From assembly GCF_029227915.1 (NCBI RefSeq), contig NC_079879.1, forward strand, positions 34,602,501-34,666,500: a DNA stretch of 64,000 nucleotides, in the 5' to 3' direction. The stretch comes from Hydractinia symbiolongicarpus (Eukaryota; Cnidaria; Hydrozoa; Anthoathecata; Hydractiniidae). The notes under the pieces were generated by a model. The model saw nothing but the letters and a program-made list of their open reading frames with translations, was not told the DNA's origin and ran no database searches. The translations under genes were made by a program, and so were the position numbers. How positions within the stretch are numbered: position 1 is the stretch's first letter; every line of letters starts with the position of its first letter. This document shows, one piece after another, positions 36,401-48,110 of this stretch.

Positions 36401-39400
36401 ATTGCTGTCGATCTGACATATATGACAAAGTACAGGTAAGAAATTATTCGCCAAATACTCTCTCTCCGGATTCTTATAATATATTGTGCACAAAAAACAA
36501 GGCGTATTTACCAGATGAATCTGTTGTTCGTGTGTCTGATATTTTGCTCTAAATATATTTGTATTTCCTTGTGTTGTTTCACCCTACGAATTTTCTTTCA
36601 ATATCACCATGCTTTTTCTGCCTTCTACCATGTCTATGTATCTTCTAGGCAACTTGGCTCGCAAATCTACAAATTTAATCTTATGGCTTTTTTATTACGT
36701 GCGTCCTAAAATAGTAGAGTTACAATGGTTGTTAGTTTCAGTATTCACTCAAAAATAGACTATAAATTGCAATAATTTTGGAGTATACTAACCTCATGGT
36801 TCCAATTTTTGGTGTGGAAGAGTTACAAATATCTTTTCCTTCTTCTCTAAATACAGAGACTCCAGGCGGAGGGGGACGGTCTAGATACATAACATTTGAA
36901 AAAGGAGCAAATAGCACCAGGCGAAGTGCTCAGTTTATAAATAATTTAAACTTTCCCGCTGTTCACATTTCACGCGCTTAAGAGAGGACTGGTGACTAGA
37001 AAATCGGAGAACGCAACATAAAATCCTATTCTTTTTCTTGCAACTATGGTTTAACAGTTAAATAAGAATTAACCTTGCCTTTATGCTAGTAGCACATGTA
37101 CGTCATATGAAAAATAATTTGATAGCAAGGAAGTAAAAACAGAAAAATGTCGGCGAACGTGGTTCCTACTTGAAAGAATGTAGTCAAATTGATCAACATC
37201 GAATGTTGAAAGAGATTACCGCCATAACTTTTCCCACTTGCATTTGATCGAACACAAATTTTAACATTAACGTGGTCTTATCGGGAAAACAAATTTAAAA
37301 TTGTTTAGCTATAATGAAAAGTATTATGTGAGATCAATATAAGGATCATTTTACTATGAAATATCATTACTTCACCCTAAAATATTTTAATTGTCGTTGC
37401 TGTTTCTAAGGCTTACATATTTTAATAAAAAATTAAGAAATTATAATCTGTAAAACACATTGGACCAAACCTAGTATTATTTGTAGTACTTTCAGGTTTA
37501 ATGAAAGGTTAGTGTCTTAGTGCAGAGGGTGGAATTTAATAAAAAGCAAAGACATCTTCAATCTCACACAAAAATTCTCAAACTGCCCCCTCCTTCTTTC
37601 TCCTTTTTTCAATATTATCGCAATGTGACTGCTGCACACGTTTGCCTACTATAATCAACAAAAAGTATGGGTAGACGGGCAAACTGAAAGACAGCTTTTT
37701 AAATTCCAGTCTTAACTATACTTTGAGAGATTGGTAGCCATAAGAAATTTAGTTAGAGGTTCTTGTTATAGCCATAGAAAAGTAACTCACAGGTCAAATC
37801 TAAATCAAAACAACACGCTACAAGTCACATCTTTTGCTTTTTATATTTCTTTGTATACTTTATAAACATTAGAAAAGAAATATTTATAAAAATCTTTTTT
37901 GTTTTGATTTCTTTTTCGCAACGTTGTTTTGAATATTTTGACTTCGAGGTCGTTGTTAAAAAGACAGACGATTGGTATAAATTGAATCAATCAAAGAAAA
38001 AAGAGAAATCAATCGTGTTTTTGAAATCGATTGACGTCGATCGAGCGAGACAAGGTAAAAAATTTATTGCGCATGTGTAAATACGATCGACGTCTAGTGA
38101 TTGGACTAAATTCGTCTAAGTGGAAACCCGACTTTACGCACCTTAACGAGACTTTTTAGCGCCAAATATTTTTATTTTAGTAGAAGTAATATAAAAATGA
38201 AATAATTTTAAAGGGTTTTATACACATATGACTTTTCATGGCGGGCGGATTAAGTCATAATTGTTTGCCTCGACGCGAAGCCGAGGGCCAAAAATTATAA
38301 CCAAGGCGTTTTTCCAGGGCCTTTAAAAATCCATAATGCACGAAATGAATCATATTATTACAAATATTACTACTTCCTTATTAGATTTTAAATTCTTTAT
38401 AATTCCAATATTTTCAATTCATAAAATAATAACACGTGGCTTAATACGCGTCCAAATTGTCAATTTCACTTTTACGTTCAATACATTGTACTGTCCAATT
38501 TGGGAATACTGAACGTAACGAGGCATAATAAAAGAAATGCCGACACAATAACAGTTTTTAGATTAAACAAGAAAAAAGTTTGAATTAAATAAATACAGAA
38601 TTACGCAGGCCAAAATTAACAATGATAATGACTATTGACGTGCTAAGCTATCGGTTATTGAGTGTAGATGATAGCAACAGTGTTCACTTGACAGCCTTTA
38701 AAGTAAAAATAATTGTTGAGTATTACTTGATTCCTTATTTTTAAAAAAAGAAAAGAAATTGACCTTCGTTGCTCTTTAGGTGGTTTTAACGCTTTTTTGT
38801 TCTTTTTGCACTTTTACTATCAATAGCCTTCAAAGTTTTGATGTGGTTAAGTGGGATCGCGTTTTCACGAAATTTTAACCCTGGAAAATGTTTCGGATAA
38901 AACAATGAGTTACGCTATTCATACTGTGGAAGGAATCGGGATGGAGGGTACTTTAGCATAAACTTACGTTTTATACTGCTCCAATGTGGCTAAAAACTCA
39001 TCAAATTTTAATATTTTCTGTTTGGCAACTCTTCTGCATTTAGTGAGTTGCCATGGAAACCGTGTTACTAAGTTGGTTCTTCTTTTCAAACACGCAAGGG
39101 ACAAAAAAATTGTTTGAGGTAGAGAAAGTTCCAGAAGAAAGCAAAAGGGGTATTGAAGGTTGACTGATGTTGTATTATCACGGTTGCTAAACATGCCAGT
39201 ATTTCTTACCACATCTAAGTAGATTAAACATTTGATCGAGGCTTTTGAACAACAGCATCAAATATTTCTTTATTTGAATCCTTTTTCTTCTGTCCTCATT
39301 TTCTTGTCTATTCATTATTTCTTCTACGGTAACAACGTCAGAAATCTAATATAGTGGCTGTGACATGATCTGATACCACCAAAGAATTAGCTTTTCTTTT

Positions 39401-39480
39401 TTGACATTTCGAATTATTTCGCATTTCTGCCCTAGGGCTTTGTTTTAAGGATTTCGGATTACATCCAAATTTTATTAAAA
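33471..39480. other. 6 kb without a supported gene
   Basis: At 33576-33690 there is a weak copy of the CAGGGGCGGAT repeat. 38240-38320 contains an imperfect hairpin around GCCTCG-ACGCGAAG-CGAGGGC. Frames at 36358-36552, 36778-36981 and 38964-39212 (-) lack recognisable motifs. The rest is AT-rich with no tRNA or conserved protein visible. Confidence 0.45.
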
Positions 39481-39488
39481 CGGGCGGT

Positions 39489-39773
39489 CTTTTTCTTCTT
39501 CTTCTTCTTCTTCTTCTTCTTCTTCTTCTTCTTCTTCTTCTTCTTCTTCTTCTTCTTCTTCTTCTTCTTCTTCTTCTTCTTCTTCTTCTTCTTCTTCTTC
39601 TTCTTCTTCTTCTTCTTCTTCTTCTTCTTCTTCTTCTTCTTCTTCTTCTTCTTCTTCTTCTTCTTCTTCTTCTTCTTCTTCTTCTTCTTCTTCTTTTTCT
39701 TCTTTTTCTTTTTCTTCTTCTTCTTCTTCTTCTTCTTTTTCTTTTTCTTCTTCTTCTTTTTCTTCTTCTTCGA
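39489..39773. repeat. (TTC)n / (GAA)n microsatellite, about 280 bp
   Basis: An almost pure TTC tract runs to about 39690; the last 80 bases have scattered TTTTTC interruptions. The polypurine-polypyrimidine mirror symmetry makes triplex formation possible. The Glu-rich frame it creates on the minus strand is an artefact. Confidence 0.97.
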
Positions 39774-40499
39774 CGACCAATTTTTTAACCGATTGCCGTA
39801 ACGTCACGACTTTTAAAGTCCGACCTGGCGACCTCTTCCGTACCTATCTTAGTATTGGCAAAAGTGGGAAAGAATGAAGCCTGCGTTACGAATTTAATCA
39901 CAAATTTTGTTATACACTGGTGTTTTAATATTATTTGATTTGCTATGCTAGGTACTCCTTTAAATTTTCATTTCCAGTTATGTTCTTAATGAGGCGGACT
40001 TTGTTCAACTAAACCAAGCCCTAGGGGTTAAGGTACGAGTCGGTTCTTTTGAGGGACCGAGTTCGCTATATTGATTATACTCCAGCTTGTTCACCAATCT
40101 GCAAAGCGAAGTGTTTTGAAGTTAAGAGAAATATTTGGTTGGGTTAGTATAGTTATTTAACTACCTCAAGTTCAGTTCTATCAACGTTTAAGATATTCTC
40201 TTTATTGGGTCTAGGTTTTCACTTGCTAAAATGAAAATATCATCACGTTTGCTAGCCATGCATAAATCTAAAATAAACCAATTTTAAGATTTTAGCTTCA
40301 AGGCAGCATCCTGCTGGAACCTAGCTTTATTTATTCTTATTATTTTAAAGCTTGGTATATTATTATTTATTTTTATGCTGGCGCTGTAGCTCTTTAGCTA
40401 CCTCTGGCTGGAAAGTAGAAGTAGCCAAATGCAGATTTACAACAAAATTCTCAATCAGTATTTCTTACAAATGCAGTTAGTAGGTAGCAAAACCTTTTA
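39774..40499. repeat. Contains repeat C (40200-40440)
   Basis: 40200-40440 resembles 53160-53310 plus 54575-54640 (shared: TAGCCATG-ATAAATCT, CAATTTT-AGATTTT, GCATCCTGCT, AGTAGCCAAAT-CAG). The remainder shows no gene. Confidence 0.4.
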
Positions 40500-41298
40500 C
40501 TACTGTCATGAAAACTTACTCCACAAAATAAAATTGGTGGAGAATTTTTTTTTGTTGCACGGGTAACGTCAGGCTGTTTTCCGTGTTTTTATTTAAACTG
40601 AAGATGCAATAAAGTTTTTTTGGAAAAGTGTATTACGCCTATTACACTTGTGCAACACCGTTTACCTGTACTAAACGCTCAGCCCATTGTTAGCAACAGA
40701 TTGTTTCCTGTTGTTTTGTTGAAATTGAAGATGTGATAAGTTTTTTACTTATAGTAGTATTACGCCTAAACAGTTTACCTGTACTAAGCGCTCAGTCCAA
40801 TGTTAACGACAGGCTGTTTCCTGTGTTTCTGAAGTTGCGATAAAGTTTTTTTTGAAAAAGGGTATTATACCTATATGGATGAGCAACATTGTTTGTCTTT
40901 ACTAAGCACTTAGAGAAGAGTAATATTTATTTTTGAACTTTCAGCGGGAACATTCGCCAAAAAATAAAAAAAAGGCTGGTCAACTGTTTTTGCTATGACA
41001 TGGTAGCAAGAAGTTGCAAACTTTGTTTTTATTTCAGCTAACGTTGTGGAGATTTTTTTTTTGAAAAATATATCACACCGAAAACACCATAATGTTGTGC
41101 GCCTATTTTTTGAAAAATATATTACACTGGAAACACCATAATGTTCTGCGCCTTGGTCAATTTACAACATACTATACTAAAGCGCCCCACCTAAATGTGT
41201 GGTACAGTTTACGGTTTTTATTAATTGCTCTTCCGGGCGTTGAACGCCAGGTAACACAGTGGCTTGTGACTTAACCTGGTGTGGCGATCCCTGACTAG
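40500..41298 (+). repeat. Repeat B copy with CTAG end
   Basis: At least three internal diverged units (AAGTTGCGATAAAGTTTTTT, TGTACTAA-CGCTCAG) are present. It ends GGCGATCCCTGACTAG|T, parallel to 12385. Two close copies of TTTGAAAAATAT-TCACAC lie at 41062-41155. It is not coding. Confidence 0.55.
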
Positions 41299-44200
41299 TC
41301 TAAATATTAATGCCATGGAATCACAATCAATCAATTTACAACCAATTGGATTTAGTCTATTCTGTTAATTCTAAACCGATGAACGTAGTCATAACCTTTT
41401 TGTTACTTTCGCCAACTTTATTTCCTTTGTTTTTAAAATTAGTAGGATCCAACTTTATGGTCAAATCTTAGATATCTTAAATTTCATAACATTTTTAGTC
41501 AGTTGCCAAACCGTTTCCCTTTCTTTCTTACGAATGTTAAGTATAGCACAGTATTGTTAAGTAATAATTTTCACAGATTACTTTTGTACATTCAGGGAGA
41601 CCTTAATTTTAATATAGATGAAATTTTTTAAAGATCTACGATAAGTTGCGTCACGGTAATGTATTGTCGAGAAAACATATTTCATAGAGAAGATATACAC
41701 TAGAAATGTTTAACTAATTTTAACTAATAACATTGAAATGATTTCAAAACCAGGTCGAAATAAATCAAAAATTAAAAAAAGGTATAAAAAATCAAAAAGT
41801 TTTTTGGTTGGCAACTGGCAAATGGCGTGTTAATAGGATTGGATCCTACTCTTTCGCCTGGTCACTGCGACCAGAAGAAATTTTTCCAAAAGCATCTGAT
41901 TCTAAAGTCTGATTTACTTGCATTTTTTTACTGCTTTGGTCTATTTAACATATGACTCTGGCTTTGCCCGCTAACAGTAACACATTAGTTTGTTCTAGAC
42001 TGTATCTCACGCACTCCATGGAACAATTTGCAAGATAATACCATGGGATAATGCTTGTTTATTTGAAATGACAGAACTAGATTGTAGAAGTTCTATACAA
42101 AACAAGCTACTGGCGACCTCAAACGGTATATATAGGAAACAAAATTGCACACGAAAAAGAATCCGAAATCTTTTAGCCTGCAAGGGCTTTTCATTAATTT
42201 TCCTTTTAACGGTTGACATCTTGACAATCGAACAAAGTATTTTTTTTTTGTTTCTAACCAAATATAAAATGTTGTGTGTTTTGAGTAAATTTAAATTTAT
42301 TTTGTTTTCGACCTTTTTTGTTCTTTGTGCTTCGTAGACGAACCCTTAGAAAACAAAGACGTCCGCATTAGAGAGAGAAAAATACGCAAGGAAAAAAGAG
42401 AGAAATTTAAGGTAAAAAGAGGAAAATAGTTTAGAACGTAGACAATAGCCCAAGGGACCGAGACCTTTGTTCTAGACAGAGTAGTCGACATAGAGAAAGG
42501 GTCCACTGTATTATAATAATAACATAGAAACAATTTAGGAAAAGAGAACTCTCTTGCAAACCAATCCAATCGATGATAATGGTCAGCCAAAAAACAAATG
42601 AAAAAATAATGCTTTTAAATTTTTATCTCCACCAATCAATCTTTTTTACATATTCCTGCGGATTTTCGTTTGTGGTGGTTAAATCCACTAACTTCTGGGA
42701 TACTCGATACCAAAAAAGACCAGCATAAATAGTACCTAAGTAGAACCTATTTATCTAATTTCTTTTTATAATGGTTACTTAGACCTGTTTTATTTAGGTC
42801 ATAATTATATGAAACAGGCCTTTGCGAAGGGAGTCCTGTTTTGTTTTTACCACGTATAACTTTGCAATATAATATTTCGCTTGTTGTTTCTTCTATTATT
42901 TTTTTTCCTTTCAAAACGATTTCTTAGAATGTGTATTGATTTGCAAAACTTATTAACGATATTGGTACGTGTATGGCCGAAACGTTGATTAGTTAAAGTT
43001 CCCACGGTAACAGGCCATAAAACTTTTATTAGCTTCACCCGACATGACATGCTTAATCAAGCGTAGGATCTTTTTCTAATTGCAAAGGAGCAACTTGTTA
43101 CTAAGATACATTTGTTATATTAGTCAGATGATTACTCCTCATAACAAATATGGTGAATATTGAAAACTTTGGCAACCCTTTCATAAGATTTCATAGATGG
43201 CTTCTTTTTGGTTAAACTGATTTCTGAACACACGAATTAAACTCTACCTTTTTAATTATGCACAAACCACACACTAAACTTTCACTAAGTGAAAAGGAAA
43301 AAAAACTCAAACACGAAAGCAATTTAGAAAAATAAAATAAAAATCGTAATAAAAATAATGCAAACGATAAGTACACGAACATCTCTAGCCTTTCGTTTTT
43401 CGGTTTTCATTCATAGACCTGCCTGATTTAAATTACTTTAAATAATTTTTCATTGAAAAAACCATAAATAGTCCTTTCGCACATTTTTTTACCACATTAC
43501 ACGTTTTTGCAAGTGATTTAGAAAAGACATTATGGTTTTCCCATACAACTAAGACCTGCTTATATTCATGCTGCAACAGCATGAAGAAATATGCGGTGTT
43601 CGTGACGACCATTTCAAATAATTAACATTCTTCATCATATGCGTTGATGTGAAGATTTGAAATATTTAAAATATTTGAAACACTTAAAGGCACACATCTT
43701 TTAATTATATGCAATTATTATGCCTCTGTCCCCTTTACGTCATACCATATTGCTTAATTCAACATTTAGAGGTTAGCAAGAAAAGTCTTAAAATATTTAT
43801 GCATAAAAAAAATTTCATCTACTTTATAAAGTAATGAATTCACAAACTGATCGTTCCCACAATTTGCATTGTTATACAGTATGATATTTTTACCAGATTT
43901 TATTACATGTTGAGTTGATAAGTCGAAACGATACTCAAAAACTTCTCTTACGGAAGGTCAAAAATGTAGGATGCTTTCTGAAGTCCGTCGGATGTCAAAA
44001 ACTATTTACTTACCAACGATTGAACATTACGTCTACTGGGTGGCGAAAAAGCAGTCCATTTTTCGTGTTACTAATTGGACTTAGGTAGAAATCTCGATCG
44101 CATTTATAAATCATAATTCTTGCTTAAGTAATTTTTTTTCATCCAACTACAATCTGAGAGAGTATATTACGGCTCTGTTGGCTGATTATGTGTAAGCTAA

Positions 44201-44760
44201 CTTGTTGTACATGGTCTGACGGTTTGAAAGGACACGCGTCTCTTGGTAATAATACCATCTAAAATTACCTCATATAGAAAGCCGTTAGTATCACTTGGTT
44301 AAGATTTTAGCAAACCATAATTAATTTTGTATGTATCAGTAACTATGATGAATTACTAGCTTCCTGCTACAGAGATTTAATCATTTTAAAAGGTATCATA
44401 ATTAAAAATACCACATTGTCTAATGATGGTTATTTCTGAACTTCTGATTGGTGTATTCAAACAAAGAAACCCTAAGTTTAAGACTTTACTATCTATTTAC
44501 TGTCCATCACTTTACTCATAGCTATCGAAAGCGCTGGTCGCATTCAGATTAGAAAAAACTTAGCGAAGTTTTTGCTGTTCAAAGAAGTGAAATTTCATTA
44601 ATATGGTAAATATGATTTGTTGTTGTCATGTAGAACTGGCCGAAGACCTTGCAAGAATTGTTTTAGTAATTTTGAGTTAAAAATTCTGCATACAAAGTAA
44701 AATAGAAAGAAGGAAAAGATAGGGCATCATAAATAATATATTATTGACTGCTATTATATA
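41299..44760. other. 3.4 kb without a supported gene
   Basis: AT-rich. Frames on both strands at 42007-42590 overlap each other and show no known motif. No RNA gene or transposon end was found. Confidence 0.45.
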
Positions 44761-44779
44761 GGTTCGTGTATATTTGTTG

Positions 44780-45338
44780 ATGGTTCTTCTCACCGCATAT
44801 ACGTGGTGTTTGCCAGCAAGCAAATCACATGCTGTCAAGAACAAACCAATTTCAGATAGCCTGTATGATTTTAAAGAAAATATTATGGTAAGAGTTAAAT
44901 TATCTTCAATGTACTAAAGTACTGATTCAAATGAAAGATATTTAACTGTTATTTTGAATAAAAAAGGGCCGCCTGTCAAAAGAGCTTTAAGTAACTACCG
45001 TTATTAAGGGTCCATTGAAACAATCCTATTAATAAAAGAAACCGCATAAATAAAGTGTAGAAAGTAATTTGCCTACACGTAAGCATATTAGAGCAAGAAC
45101 ACCTAATACAGTTAACGACAGTCTATTTTTGTCTCTTTTTTTCAAATAAACGATCATTATAATTATTATATAGGTGAAACTAGCCAAGGAAAATATCAAG
45201 TACTCGCTACGTCATTGCAGTATGTTGTTCAGAAAATGTGAAACAGACAGTGACTGTGGCTGTTTCTCCATGCTGAAGTGTTCAAAACTGTTAAGTAGAA
45301 AACGATGTGTGCACAGTTATGGTGTCGATCCAATGTAA
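44780..45338 (+). CDS. Small secreted six-cysteine protein, two exons
   Basis: Exon A is 44780-44887 (36 codons, ending at GTAAGA) and exon B is 45174-45338 (54 codons plus stop), joined in phase 0 across a 286-bp intron with acceptor TTATATAG. Exon A begins with a hydrophobic stretch ending near SKSHA, consistent with a signal peptide. Coding may start further upstream, because an acceptor-like TATATAG lies at 44755-44761 and the frame stays open to it. Exon B carries six cysteines spaced C-x6-C-x5-C-x-C-x5-C-x8-C after the segment KYSLRHC. This resembles disulfide-rich knottin-like peptides. It could be a signalling peptide, an antimicrobial or a venom-type peptide; nothing in the sequence decides. 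A paralogue with the same exon lengths and phase for the cysteine exon lies at 61434-61999. Confidence 0.7.
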
Positions 45339-45339
45339 C

Positions 45340-46450
45340 GTGTACCTTTCCAAATCCTACAATATCTCACTAACTGGATAATTTCCGTGAAGATGTGACA
45401 ATATTTTTTCTTGAAACCTTTTACGCAAAAGCTTTGTCTTGATGAATATTTAGAATGAAATATGTGTAATATATATGTATATATATATAATGAAATTTAT
45501 CGAGAATAATGAGAATATATTTATTAGCATATTTGCAAGATGAATGTGAATAGTTTATAAATTAGAAATTGGTGCTGTAAAACCTGGCTGTTGTTAATAA
45601 TCTATTGGTGCTTACCGAAGTTTGAATGTGACAAAGAAATAACGATTTATACTGTAAGCTTTTATAAGTCTGACAGCAACATTTTCTAATGGAGCCTTGA
45701 TTTGAAAACAGATATGTGTAAATTTAATTTAGTGTTTATCGGGTGTAAATCTATTGATGAAGGGGTTTTAACCAACTCTGTTTATTATGTGGCTTCCGCT
45801 AAATTCGCGATATTTGCAATTTTTACAAAATTAAGTCTTCGCGAAAATGATTATAGCCATCATTTGCGAAGCTAAAGCCCCACAAAAATATTACAATGAG
45901 TTCCACTATTTGCGAAACGGTAAATGTAAAAAGAATTAATGTTATATTTTTGCGGAGAGAAGCGGAGGGCGCGTCAGCGCCCGGAGCGTAGCGGAGCCCA
46001 TTTCCTCATTAAATAAGCCAAATATAAGGGACGGAGGAGAGTGTATAGGATTTCCGCACGTATACATCAAAATTTTCAATTTTCGTCAACTTTTTTGACT
46101 GGGTTGCCCAGTAGCTTACTGTGGTGATTTTCCCCGTAAATTTATGATTCAGCGAGACAAAATCTAAGGTACGGCGATGGAGTTCTTTTGTTATTTTTAA
46201 AGATGGGCTAGTGGGGATTTCCAGTTGAGATTAAGTTAGCTTTAGCCATGTGATATATGGTCACTTCAACTAATATCATGTGACTTTTTCTCGGATAACA
46301 TAGCGCCTCAAACTCAAACTTCCGTTAATCTAAGCTAGCTATATCGCAGCCGACGGAGGAAGGGCTTGTTCATGAAAACGAAGAAAGGGTATGTTTAGCT
46401 CGCTAGTATATCACTATTTTTTACATGTAATGAACCCATTTTTATTCTCA
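45340..46450. other. No gene; TTCGCG-rich palindromic repeat
   Basis: 45795-46015 contains blocks of TTCGCGA / TTTGCGAA type and a stem GGGCGC-GTCA-GCGCCC at 45968-45983, a style common in dispersed cnidarian repeats. The first part is the 3' flank of the cysteine-rich gene. Confidence 0.4.
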
Positions 46451-46454
46451 CTCA

Positions 46455-46715
46455 CACCTAAAGCTAGCTAGCTTAAAACTGCAGATTTAGATAGAATAAT
46501 AATAGAACTTAGATAGCATTTAGCTACCTAGCTACTGTAAGAGTTATCTAGCATAAAAACCAACAAACAATGCCATATAGCTAGCATAAAACTAGCTACA
46601 AAGCTTGCATAAAATTAACTACTTAGCTGGGATAGAACTACCCATGTAGCTACCAATAAATTGCTATTTTTGCTGGCATAAAATCAGCAACATAGCTAGC
46701 ATAGAAAAATTCTTT
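46455..46715. repeat. Degenerate TAGCTAGCATAAAA minisatellite
   Basis: Imperfect repeats of AGCTAGCATAAAACTAGCTA with a period of roughly 24-30 bp. It is not coding. Confidence 0.65.
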
Positions 46716-46820
46716 GAGAAAGATTTTCTGCCTATCCTCTAGCTAGCTATTATACATATATACTACACAGTGAGTGAGATAATTCTACTCTGTAGGAATG
46801 TCCCATCATACAGCTTGTTC

Positions 46821-47016
46821 TAGCTACAATCGTCCACAAAATGGCCAAACATAGCCAGCTAGATATTTTGCAGATAGTACGTTCTGTTCTCACTCGTGAT
46901 CAATGTTTATATACAGCTATGTCACGTGTAATTGTTTACGTTGCTTAGCCACAAAAGGGCAGTTCTTAACATTAAGGGGGAATAGACAGCTATATTTTCG
47001 TGGACGATTGTAGCTA
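46821..47016. mobile_element. 196-bp MITE with about 21-bp inverted ends
   Basis: Left arm TAGCTACAATCGTCCACAAA (46821) and right arm TTTCGTGGACGATTGTAGCT (46996-47015) are inverted copies with one mismatch. The interior is non-coding. Confidence 0.7.
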
Positions 47017-47039
47017 GCTATATATATTGTACACACGTC

Positions 47040-47230
47040 AGGAAATAAACTTTTCCCATAAAATATTGCAGTTTTTTTTTGCTTTAAGAGGGTAAAAACA
47101 GGTTATAAACTGTATTTTTATTTTTAAATGTTACAAAATTTTCCACAAAGTAAAATTGTTTTAGGTGCGTAGGATAACAACAGCTTGTTAACTGTCTGTT
47201 TGTTTGAACCGAAGTTAGGATATATAAGAT
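47040..47230 (+). repeat. Fragment of repeat B
   Basis: Shares CTTTTCCC-TAAAAT, TTTTTATTT, CAAAGTAAAATTGTTTTA and GAACCGAAGTTAGGATATAT with the copy at 31240-31400. Confidence 0.45.
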
Positions 47231-47264
47231 GCACATGTAAAGTTTTTCATATATATATATTCAT

Positions 47265-47333
47265 GCCCTGTTGGTCTAATGGCTATGACACTCATGCAAA
47301 TGAGAGATCCAGGTTCAAATTCTGGACAGGGCT
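47265..47333 (+). tRNA. tRNA-like sequence, pseudogene or SINE head
   Basis: The acceptor arms GCCCTGT and ACAGGGC pair perfectly. An A-box (TGGTCTAATGG) and a T-arm (CCAGG TTCAAAT TCTGG) that includes a B-box are present. The anticodon arm is abnormal: CTCAT-GCAA-ATGAG leaves a 4-nt loop, so no anticodon can be assigned. The length is 68 nt instead of about 72. No poly-T terminator follows. Confidence 0.6.
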
Positions 47334-47339
47334 AGGAAA

Positions 47340-47890
47340 AATATAATTATCTTGCATCTACAACAAGCAGGTATTCATAAGTATATGATATTAGCTATAT
47401 TGAGTATAATAGGTAATCTTTTGACTCGTAGGGGGGGGGGGGGGGGAATTGCGTACATTTATCACTTTCATTTATAGAGCCCAAAATGCTTTGTTTTTGT
47501 AATAGATCTATCACTTTATGGTAAAAAGTTTTGTGGTGATAAACCTGCTAGGCACAAGAAACCAAAAAAGGTGTTTTTTACTAAACTTTTTTGCCTTTCT
47601 CGTGGACTACTCTGATTATTTCTCATTCTTGACTTTTTAATGTTGTTGTCATGGAACCAAGTTAATTTTTAATCCCAGATTGATCAAAGAATGATAGTTT
47701 TTTCGGCGTTATGAGCGATTGTTTAAATACTTGTATTGGCACATAATTCTGCTAATATGATTCACTTTATATTGACCTGATTTAAATTTGAGACCTTTTT
47801 TATGAGCTATTTAATTTGAAATATTTGCACCTCAATATGTTCTAAACTCCTGGTATACATAATCTTTCAGTTCTAGGGGAGAGATTTTCT
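47340..47890. other. No gene; run of 17 G
   Basis: The G-run is at 47430-47446. The remainder is AT-rich with no recognised feature. Confidence 0.5.
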
Positions 47891-47894
47891 ATTG

Positions 47895-48110
47895 AAGTGC
47901 CTGCCCCTGCCGTTCCCTGGCCTTGCCATCGCTGACCGTTCCTTTGCCTACACTTCCTATGCCTTTTCTGGTGCCTGCCTACTATGCCCTTGCCTCCCAT
48001 GCCTTGCTTTATCTTGCCTACCCCTGCCTTGCTGATTCCTCTTCCTGTTTCCTTGCCTGCCTTTGCCGTGCCCTTTCCTTGCCGTGTTTAATGCCTTTGC
48101 CTTGGCAACC
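47895..48110. repeat. TTGCC(T)-rich degenerate minisatellite
   Basis: A C/T-biased stretch of repeated GCCTTGCC/TGCCTGCC words with no fixed period. The 78-codon frame inside (47923-48159) is low-complexity and not believed. Confidence 0.6.

Noticed and set aside
39475-39807. Glu-rich 110-codon minus-strand frame
   Set aside because: It is a translation of the (TTC)n microsatellite.
42007-42590. Overlapping plus and minus frames of 84-97 codons
   Set aside because: They overlap in opposite orientations and show no motif or splice context; probably chance.
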